The notes beneath the pieces were generated by a model, which saw only the letters and a list, made by a program, of their open reading frames with translations, made no database searches and was not told the DNA's origin. A DNA stretch of 30,896 nt from a bacterium (GTDB lineage Bacteria; CSSED10-310; JAJRTK01): assembly GCA_024278345.1 (NCBI GenBank), contig JAJRTK010000239.1, positions 1 to 30,896 on the forward strand. Reading direction: 5' to 3'. Positions 25,547 to 30,896 of the stretch are shown here, piece after piece. A program made the position numbers and the translations under genes. Position 1 is the stretch's first letter. Each line of letters opens with the position of its first letter.

Positions 25547-26919
25547 CAGCGGTCTCCTCCCACCAGGCAGTGACGAATACGGATGTGAGGTCCTCCGAAG
25601 GAGATGGGAAGGGGCGCCTGTCCGTTTTTGCCGCACCCACCCATGCTGTCGGGGGTGAAAAAATCGTCACCCACGCCGTCGATGGCCCCGAGTGTTTCAA
25701 AAAGGTTCCCTAGAAGAGAGATATTCCGAACGAGCTCCCCAAGGCGTCCCTTCCGGATCCGCCGGCCATAACGGGCGAAGAACTGAAACTTTTCTCCGTC
25801 CGTGGAACCTCCCGCGGAATCGACGACGTAAATACCATCGTCAATGTCGGCGATAAGATCATTGAGACTACTTGTTCCAGGTGCGAGGGCCGTGGTCCGC
25901 ATCCGGACGATGGGCGGGAACTGGCAATTGATGGCCCGGGCGTTGCCTGTGGGCTCTTCGTTCAAGAGTCCGGCGGTTTCCCTGGAATGGAGATGGCTAC
26001 AAAGAACCCCTCTGTCAAGGAGCATGGTTTCTCGGGTCCGAACACCTTCGTCGTCAAAAACTACGTAGCCGCGGTTGCCAGGATGTCCACCGGAGTCATG
26101 AATACTGACGATGGGCTTGGCAAGCTGCCGTCCAATGCGCAGCACCTTGGCCTGGTCGGGTTTTTCCGCGAAGTGGTCTGCTTCCATGGTATGGCCGAAG
26201 GCTTCATGGGTGAAAAGCCCTGTCATGTCGGGATTCAAGACGACATCCCGGTGTCTGCTTTTCACCGAATCCGCCTCGGCGAGGTCATTGGTCGTGGCGA
26301 TGTGGTTCCGGACCTTCTGGTCGAGCCGTTTCATGTAGTTGAAGGTGTTGCTGGACCCATCACTCAGATGGTTTCGGACGATCACTTCGCCCTTTTTCGC
26401 GATGACCACCAGGGTGGCAGCGCTGTCTAGGAGGTCTTGCCGGATCAAGGTTCCCTCGGAATTGCCGAAGACCACGGTGCGAGCAAGATCGTAGTAGTAA
26501 GCAAGAACATCGACGACCTGCTTGCCAAACCCAAGCGCCTGGCTCCGCCACCCAAGAAGGTAGTCCAGTTTTTTCTGGAGAGGCACGTCATCCGGATGCG
26601 ACGAGGTGACGACCCTGTGGTCTTCTTCCACAACGGGGACAGGTGCCAAGATTGATCGTCTGCCTCGACCCTGCTTCGCCCATGCCAATGCACGCTCCAC
26701 GTGGCAGTCCAGATCATCGAGGGACTCGAAGCTGGAAAAACCCCATCCACCTTGGATCCAGGCTCGTACGCAGCCTCTGGACGCATTTCTTCTGAGCACC
26801 TCCTGGAGTCCCGTCTTGTCGGTTTGGAGCCGGAGCATCTGGTTCTCTTCCATTCGGACTTCCAGGTAATCGGCCCGATGCTTGTGCCGTCCAAGGAGGT
26901 CTCGCACAATGTTCTTCAC
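25546..26919 (-). CDS. tldD: TldD metalloprotease
   Basis: Zinc-dependent peptidase subunit of the TldD/TldE complex in the cytoplasm. The 457-residue protein contains the family metal motif HEAFGH (238-243), followed by TMEADH. A C-terminal Cys in GGCGKNGQ (about residue 433) probably completes the site. The Gly-rich strands DSGGHPGNRGYVVFDDEG and PTGNARAINCQFPPIVRM are typical. The start is GTG at 26919, with AGGA eight bases upstream. It is first of the pair, coupled to tldE. Its 5' end faces the 6S RNA gene, so the AT-rich 55-nt gap must hold promoters for both directions. Confidence 0.93.
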   Translation of the reverse strand: MKNIVRDLLGRHKHRADYLEVRMEENQMLRLQTDKTGLQEVLRRNASRGCVRAWIQGGWGFSSFESLDDLDCHVERALAWAKQGRGRRSILAPVPVVEEDHRVVTSSHPDDVPLQKKLDYLLGWRSQALGFGKQVVDVLAYYYDLARTVVFGNSEGTLIRQDLLDSAATLVVIAKKGEVIVRNHLSDGSSNTFNYMKRLDQKVRNHIATTNDLAEADSVKSRHRDVVLNPDMTGLFTHEAFGHTMEADHFAEKPDQAKVLRIGRQLAKPIVSIHDSGGHPGNRGYVVFDDEGVRTRETMLLDRGVLCSHLHSRETAGLLNEEPTGNARAINCQFPPIVRMRTTALAPGTSSLNDLIADIDDGIYVVDSAGGSTDGEKFQFFARYGRRIRKGRLGELVRNISLLGNLFETLGAIDGVGDDFFTPDSMGGCGKNGQAPLPISFGGPHIRIRHCLVGGDR

Positions 26920-26973
26920 GCTGGCAATCCTATTGAAAATGTTTAAAATGATATTATTTCAGCGAATTGCGTG

Positions 26974-27165
26974 GAGCCAGAGAGTTTTCGCCACCGAACA
27001 CGCCTTCGGCGACTACCTCTGATACAGTTGGCAAGGGCACTGAGTTCCATAACTCGCCCCCGCGCTCTCGGCGGGGGTTCCGGGAGAAGAGCTCCCGGGT
27101 GCCATAGCCGGAGGCCCAGGGGACTTAGGAAGTGGCGAAAGCCTGTGGCGGCATGCTCTGCAACG
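26974..27165 (+). ncRNA. ssrS: 6S RNA
   Basis: Regulatory RNA that binds the sigma70 RNA polymerase holoenzyme by mimicking an open promoter. The 3' part AAAGCCTGTGGCGGCATGCTCTG (about 27138-27160, here given as key blocks GCCTGTGGCGG and CATGCTCTG) closely follows the conserved 6S 3' end. It pairs with the 5' part: CAGAG (26978-26982) with CTCTG (27156-27160), and CGCCAC (26990-26995) with GTGGCG (27145-27150). Between these lie two very stable stems, CCCCCGC/GCGGGGG (27057-27077) and CCGGGAG/CTCCCGG (27080-27098), at the apical end. The length of about 190 nt is right. Ends are approximate. The AT-rich promoter region overlaps the tldD leader. The next gene is not the folate cyclo-ligase often found beside 6S RNA. 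Confidence 0.77.
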
Positions 27166-27334
27166 AAGCACTTTATCCTGTTGTTGATGAAAAGCCGGAT
27201 TCCTGGGAGACTTGTCCGCCATGGAATTGGCATCCTTAGCCCGGAGCTCTCATCAGGGAAGGTGGCGAGGCGGGGTTTGGTGCATTTCCACCAAAGGGAC
27301 ACGTGAAGATGAGGTTGTTTGGGCCATCAGCCCC

Positions 27335-27967
27335 ATGAGTCAAGAAACAGATAGTTTTTCCTGGGCGCTCGTATTTGTTGGCCACCCTCTCATGGGCGGT
27401 TCCGTCGATCTTTATGGCGCGATGGCCGGGATCTATGTCGGTCGCGAGGCTGGGGAACTCGAAGAGAGGATGTCGGGGCTGCTGGCGGCGAGTCCCGTGA
27501 AGATTGCCTCCTTGGGCCGGGATCTCATGTACGTCCCGTGGCCCGAAATCTGGTTGGAGGAGGATCCGCTGCCTCCGATTCAGGAGCCGCTCGAACTGGT
27601 TTCCCAACTGGTGTTGCCGCTGATTCCGGCTATTGGCCGTCCGGTTCTCGTCTCGCGGTTGGGACGTACGCCCGCGGCGCTTCGCGGGCGCTTGGAGTTT
27701 CAGCCAGAAACGGTTCTTCGGTTCGGTGGACCTTTAGATCCGGTTCGAGTTTCCGAACAGCTCACCAGAGAGCCGCCTTGGATCGCTTCGGTTTTGGAGT
27801 ATCGGGGGGAAGTATGGACGGCGGACTGTCGGTTGGGGCTCCTCAAGAGTTTCGGGATCACCGTTGAATCGCTGGCGACCGCTTCGGCTGTGGTGGGCGG
27901 GGATCGCCCGGGAAGGTGCCGCCTTTCTGATCCTGGTGGTCCGGCGGGTTTCGCGGGCGAGCCGTGA
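27335..27967 (+). CDS. Protein of unknown function
   Basis: A 210-residue protein from the ATG at 27335 (MSQETDSFSWALVFVGHPLMGG...). The frame is open upstream to a TTG at 27212 with an ATG at 27221; that extension is basic and unpersuasive, and no start has a strong ribosome site. It has a mix of hydrophobic beta-like segments, Pro-rich stretches (YVPWPEIWLEEDPLPPIQEP) and LTREPPWIASVLEYRGEVWTAD. I recognise no family. The last 20 residues (PGRCRLSDPGGPAGFAGEP) look like out-of-frame sequence, while another frame there encodes a hydrophobic stretch, so a frameshift near 27905-27920 is possible. It is followed closely by two more genes of the same strand. Confidence 0.55.
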   Translation: MSQETDSFSWALVFVGHPLMGGSVDLYGAMAGIYVGREAGELEERMSGLLAASPVKIASLGRDLMYVPWPEIWLEEDPLPPIQEPLELVSQLVLPLIPAIGRPVLVSRLGRTPAALRGRLEFQPETVLRFGGPLDPVRVSEQLTREPPWIASVLEYRGEVWTADCRLGLLKSFGITVESLATASAVVGGDRPGRCRLSDPGGPAGFAGEP

Positions 27968-28022
27968 CCGGCGGATTTCCCAAGCTCGGCATGATTCGGA
28001 CAGGTTTGAAATGAGGTACTAG
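27864..28022 (+). CDS. Small overlapping frame, possible membrane peptide or true C-terminus of the preceding gene
   Basis: A TTG at 27864 opens 52 codons (MNRWRPLRLWWAGIAREG...) ending one base before the ATG of the next gene at 28024. It contains the hydrophobic stretch AAFLILVV followed by many Arg residues, as in a membrane anchor with a positive inside. It could be a separate coupled small protein or the continuation of the preceding gene after a frameshift. No ribosome site is clear. Confidence 0.3.
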   Translation: MNRWRPLRLWWAGIAREGAAFLILVVRRVSRASRDRRISQARHDSDRFEMRY

Positions 28023-28023
28023 G

Positions 28024-28749
28024 ATGAAAGTGATCGATCCGGTTCCAAAGACCAGTGATAGAGGGTGGTATCCTGGGGGAAAGCTGGGATGGGCGTTTGG
28101 CTGCGCGGGTCTCTTTTTTACCGCGCTGGTGGTATTACGGATCTCTTGGGGGCTGCTACTGGCCGGTCCGGCCATCGCCCAGCCGCCTTATGATGCTGGT
28201 GCGGCTCGCGATCTCGAGCGAAAAATCGAAAGGATCCAGGCCGCCTATCGCAAGAAATCCAATCTGCTGGACATGCTGGTCAACAGCAAGCCCAATCCGG
28301 TTTTTGCCGGAACTTTTTATGTCAAGGAGTCCGAGCTCAATTCCTTTTTGCAGCAGAGGGCCGAGGCATCCATGACCCCCGAGGTGCGCCGCCTGCTTCG
28401 CGCCATGGTCATCGAGCTTCGCGAGGAAGGCTTTCTGATTCGCGTGCGCCTTGATCTTCTGGGGCTTCTCAGTGGTTTCACCGCCAAGTTGCCCTGGCCT
28501 TTCGGGTTGGAGGCGGGAATCGAAATCGAAGGGACGTTGGAATGGCGGGAGAACCTCGGGCAGGTGCGGTTGGCCATCAAGTCGGTTCGCCTTGGATCTA
28601 TCGAGGTTTCGCCGGAAACACTTTTCCATTGGATCGGTCGCTTCATCGAGATTCCGCCGGTGGTGGAGGCTCTTCGTCAGGGATTGCCTCTGGTGGGTGC
28701 AAAAAACCTCGAAATGGAAGAGAATAGGATTCGGATCGAGGGTTCCTGA
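28024..28749 (+). CDS. Membrane-anchored protein of unknown function
   Basis: 241 residues. An N-terminal membrane helix (about 22-50, AFGCAGLFFTALVVLRISWGLLLAG) is followed by a short helical segment (about 60-85, DLERKIERIQAAYRKKSNLLDML). An extracytoplasmic beta-rich domain (about 92-241) has alternating strands such as FYVKESELNSFL, IELREEGFLIRVRLDLLGLL and IEIEGTLEWRENLGQVRLAIKSVRLG. The strand pattern recalls lipid-binding barrel domains of the LmeA/DUF2993 kind, but this is only a structural impression. The start has GAGG and AGG upstream. It lies directly after the small frame and 31 nt before the HAD gene, so probably one operon. Confidence 0.75.
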   Translation: MKVIDPVPKTSDRGWYPGGKLGWAFGCAGLFFTALVVLRISWGLLLAGPAIAQPPYDAGAARDLERKIERIQAAYRKKSNLLDMLVNSKPNPVFAGTFYVKESELNSFLQQRAEASMTPEVRRLLRAMVIELREEGFLIRVRLDLLGLLSGFTAKLPWPFGLEAGIEIEGTLEWRENLGQVRLAIKSVRLGSIEVSPETLFHWIGRFIEIPPVVEALRQGLPLVGAKNLEMEENRIRIEGS

Positions 28750-28780
28750 CAACGAACGGAAACAGATTGGATGCCAGCCG

Positions 28781-29836
28781 ATGAGGTGGTTCAAACAGGA
28801 TCGAGGCGAATACTCCTTTCCCCTCCGAAGGAGCATTGACAGGGTACTTCCACCCGACTATTCCGGGCCGATTTACACGTGGGACATCGACAATACCTAT
28901 ATCCGGACCGAAATCCGGAGCGTCCGGGCGATGCTGGCAATCCCCTTCGAGCTTGGCGTCGATAAGAAACCGTTTCCCGGCGCCGCGGCTCTCCTTCGGG
29001 AGATCCGGCGGGGTCCTGGTGCAGACAGCCGCGAGACTCCACTCTTCTTTGTCAGCGCTTCCCCTGTCCAGCTCAAGAAAGTCCTGGAATCAAGGATGCT
29101 TCTCGACGGCATCCAGCACGACGGGATCACCCTTCGCGACTGGGGGGCTTTGCTTCGGGGCGGCGACTTCAGGAAGCTCAAGGATCCTCTGGCCTACAAG
29201 CTTTCGGCACTCATCTTGGCACGCCTCGACTATCCTCCTCGTGCCAAAGAGATCCTGTTTGGCGACGATACGGAGCGGGATGCCGTCATCTACAGCCTGT
29301 ATGGCGACATCGTTGCCGGTCGCCTTCGGGGCGAGCCTCTCGGGGCTGCGTTGCACGACGCGCCCAAGAAAGACCGGGACTACCTGGTGAAGCTCGCGGA
29401 CGGTTTGTCCAAAACTGAAGCCGTGGAAGCGATTTTTATCCACCAGGTCCGCCAGGACTCCCATCCGGACCGCCTCCGCCTCAATCCACGGGTGTGGCCC
29501 ATCCAAGACTATTTGCAGGCCGCTCTCCGGTTGCATTCGATGGAGCAAATCGGCCATGAGGGACTGATGCGGGTCGTGGATGCGGTGAGCGACGATGGCG
29601 TCGAACTGGAAAGAAGCCTGCTGGATGCCCGGGACCGGGGCCTGGCTTCAACGGATACGGTGCGACTGCTGGGGGAGCAGCGCCGGATAAGCCTTTCCAC
29701 GGCAGCGGGTTCAGACCCGGTAAAAGCTCCTGAGGCAGACGCGGGTTCAGACCCGGTAAAAGCTCCTGAGGCAGACTCTGATTCATCCAGCAGCCAAGAA
29801 AACCAGTTCCTGACGCCCGCAAGCTACCGAGGATAG
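28781..29836 (+). CDS. HAD-superfamily App1-like phosphatase
   Basis: 351 residues. HAD motif I is WDIDNT, with nucleophile Asp35 and acid/base Asp37, in a context (GPIYTWDIDNTYIRT) like the App1/LNS2 phosphatidate-phosphatase group. Motif II is FVSASP (about 89-94). A Lys follows in the FRKLKDPLAYKLSAL region, and motif IV is FGDDTERDAVIY (about 160-171). App1 proteins dephosphorylate phosphatidate in yeast; the bacterial substrate is unknown. The C-terminal 50 residues are Ser/Asp/Ala-rich and contain a perfect tandem duplication (GSDPVKAPEADA twice), probably disordered. The ATG at 28781 lacks a strong ribosome site; a longer in-frame extension overlaps the previous gene and is unlikely. 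Confidence 0.8.
   Translation: MRWFKQDRGEYSFPLRRSIDRVLPPDYSGPIYTWDIDNTYIRTEIRSVRAMLAIPFELGVDKKPFPGAAALLREIRRGPGADSRETPLFFVSASPVQLKKVLESRMLLDGIQHDGITLRDWGALLRGGDFRKLKDPLAYKLSALILARLDYPPRAKEILFGDDTERDAVIYSLYGDIVAGRLRGEPLGAALHDAPKKDRDYLVKLADGLSKTEAVEAIFIHQVRQDSHPDRLRLNPRVWPIQDYLQAALRLHSMEQIGHEGLMRVVDAVSDDGVELERSLLDARDRGLASTDTVRLLGEQRRISLSTAAGSDPVKAPEADAGSDPVKAPEADSDSSSSQENQFLTPASYRG
29705..29776 (+). repeat. 36-bp perfect tandem duplication inside the HAD gene
   Basis: Two adjacent identical 36-bp units (29705-29740 and 29741-29776) each contain the small palindrome GGGTTCAGACCC and keep the reading frame (12 codons). The perfect identity points to a recent duplication. Confidence 0.9.
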
Positions 29837-29862
29837 GCACCGTTCATCGTTTTGGCGAGTGG

Positions 29863-30642
29863 CTACGCGTCATGGGAGGAGGGAGCAAGATCTTTTTCCA
29901 CCTGTTTTGCCCAAGTCAGGAAGGTGGAAAAGGCTGAGATGGTGGCTTGGATAAGGCCTCGCCGGCCTTCCAGGAACCCGAGCTTGAGGAGGTAGACACG
30001 GAAAAATTTCCAGGCCGGCCTGAGAAGCATCTGCAAGACCGGGAATCGGCGCTCTTGGGGGATGGCCAGAGACGAATAGCGGTTGAGGCGGTCCACCTGG
30101 TCCGCCAGATTTCGGAAGCTCCGGTGTTCCAGAAATCCGGGGAGCGTTTGAACTGTCGCGCCGGGTCGAAGGCGGAGCTTTTCGTGGGGTGAGCCTATCC
30201 AGTCTCCCCACCGCCTGTCGTAGAACCGGACGACATAGTCCGGGGTCCAGGCGCCGAAGCGAAGCCAGCGGCCCAGATAGAGGTTCTTCCTTCGTATTCG
30301 GTAGGCTGCAATTTTCAGTGAATCCGTTACCAGGGCCTCCTTGATGGCGGTCTGGAGGTGAGGCGTGACCCTTTCGTCCGCATCGACGAAAAGGATCCAA
30401 TCGTGGGCGGCCAGCTTGGCCGCCGCATTCCGCTGGCTGGCGTAGTCGTCGAAGGGCCGGATCTCCACTTTGCAGCCCAGTCTTCTGCAGAGCTCGGGGG
30501 TTCCGTCCGTGCTTTCGGAGTCGAGCACGAGGATCTCCTGGGCGAAATCAAGACTCTCGATGCAGGCGGTGATTTTGTCATGTTCGTTCAATGCAAGGAT
30601 GCAAGCCGTCAAGAGGCGGCGCGGTGGCAGGTTTATCGGCAC
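29863..30642 (-). CDS. Family 2 glycosyltransferase, WaaE/KdtX-like
   Basis: 259-residue GT-A fold transferase of the group that adds a hexose to the inner core of lipopolysaccharide. It begins LTACILALNEHDKITACIESL, followed by EILVLDSESTDGT. The DxD-type metal site is FVDADERV (Asp87, Asp89). The family-specific YLGRWLRFGAWTPDYVVRFYDR and WIGSPHEKL follow, and a basic amphipathic C-terminus (LRPAWKFFRVYLLKLGFLEG) probably touches the membrane. Donor and acceptor cannot be told here. It stands alone on this strand, convergent to the HAD gene; only palindromic repeats lie upstream. Confidence 0.87.
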   Translation of the reverse strand: MPINLPPRRLLTACILALNEHDKITACIESLDFAQEILVLDSESTDGTPELCRRLGCKVEIRPFDDYASQRNAAAKLAAHDWILFVDADERVTPHLQTAIKEALVTDSLKIAAYRIRRKNLYLGRWLRFGAWTPDYVVRFYDRRWGDWIGSPHEKLRLRPGATVQTLPGFLEHRSFRNLADQVDRLNRYSSLAIPQERRFPVLQMLLRPAWKFFRVYLLKLGFLEGRRGLIQATISAFSTFLTWAKQVEKDLAPSSHDA

Positions 30643-30680
30643 GAGGTGTTGCCCTTCTTTTAAATGTGGGTTCAGGAATG

Positions 30681-30706
30681 TAGGGTCACGGCGCGCCGTG
30701 ACCCTA
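30681..30706. repeat. 26-bp perfect palindrome
   Basis: TAGGGTCACGGCG followed directly by its exact reverse complement. The core GGTCACG/CGTGACC is shared with the tandem hairpins at 17-64. It sits 39 bases upstream of the glycosyltransferase start, so it may be a REP-like unit, a regulator site or a terminator for a leftward gene. Confidence 0.8.
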
Positions 30707-30794
30707 TTCTTCGGGGTGCTTCCATGGGGCTCCTTGGGCCTCGGTCATGGTACCAGCCACCCGAAAAAAGCGCGCAGCGCACAAAGATGTGGGT

Positions 30795-30891
30795 CCAGGG
30801 AGCTGGCTCCCTGGCGTGGGTCTGGGAGCGGCGCTCCCAGCGGAGGTCCGGAGGCAGAGCCTCCGCCGGGTTCCAGGGCTGGAAGCCCTGG
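30795..30891. repeat. Array of four perfect hairpins
   Basis: Four palindromes follow one another: CCAGGGAGC/GCTCCCTGG (30795-30814), CTGGGAGC/GCTCCCAG (30822-30840), CGGAGGC/GCCTCCG (30849-30865) and CCAGGGC/GCCCTGG (30873-30891). Short spacers such as CGTGGGT separate them. The last two form the nested family also seen at 17675-17702. The array runs off the window end. It looks like a composite intergenic repeat. Confidence 0.8.
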
Positions 30892-30896
30892 GGCGG

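Noticed and set aside
1-30896. CRISPR array or mobile element
   Set aside because: No regularly spaced direct repeats with unique spacers and no transposase, integrase or phage gene were seen; the palindromes are irregular in spacing.

Overview
The window looks like a chromosomal segment of a Gram-negative bacterium with medium-high GC. The Gram-negative signs are a secretin, an LPS-core-type glycosyltransferase and a 6S RNA. FHA domains joined to Tad pilus parts, a PEGA/PQQ-propeller protein, an alpha2-type glycyl-tRNA synthetase and palindrome-rich spacers would suit a deltaproteobacterial, planctomycete-like or other poorly sampled lineage. I cannot place it more closely from sequence alone. 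No transposase, phage gene or CRISPR array is visible.

Layout. (1) 1-12522, plus strand: a hairpin repeat pair, a sigma70-type promoter at 352-380, then a Tad/Flp pilus operon: cpaB, the secretin cpaC, an FHA-cpaF fusion ATPase, tadB and tadC. It continues with a membrane FHA protein, a protein with three FHA domains plus TPRs, and a TPR protein. (2) 12642-17391, minus strand: a long-chain acyl-CoA synthetase, tmk and metG. (3) 17392-18033: a divergent spacer with palindromic repeats. (4) 18034-22881, plus strand: glyS; a stable-RNA unit (promoter, tRNA-Ser(GGA), SRP RNA, strong intrinsic terminator); a membrane-anchored PEGA/PQQ propeller protein; and a PIN-PhoH protein. (5) 22882-24301: about 1.4 kb without a convincing protein gene. 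It contains a good promoter (23179-23207) followed by about 1.05 kb of purine-rich, hairpin-rich, internally repetitive sequence ending at a T7 tract. This is a candidate large structured non-coding RNA and the most interesting item here. (6) 24302-26919, minus strand: the tldD-tldE protease pair. (7) 26974-29836, plus strand: a 6S RNA, then an unknown protein, a small overlapping frame, a membrane-anchored unknown protein and an App1-like HAD phosphatase. (8) 29863-30642, minus strand: a WaaE-like glycosyltransferase, followed by a dense array of palindromes up to the window end.

How the parts fit. The first 12 kb encode the assembly engine and outer-membrane channel of a Tad pilus. Five FHA modules spread over three proteins suggest that phosphothreonine signalling is built into the machine, although no kinase is visible here. 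The middle of the window is mostly housekeeping: tRNA charging, dTMP kinase, SRP RNA and fatty-acid activation. The 6S RNA and the large RNA candidate bracket the tldE-tldD genes.
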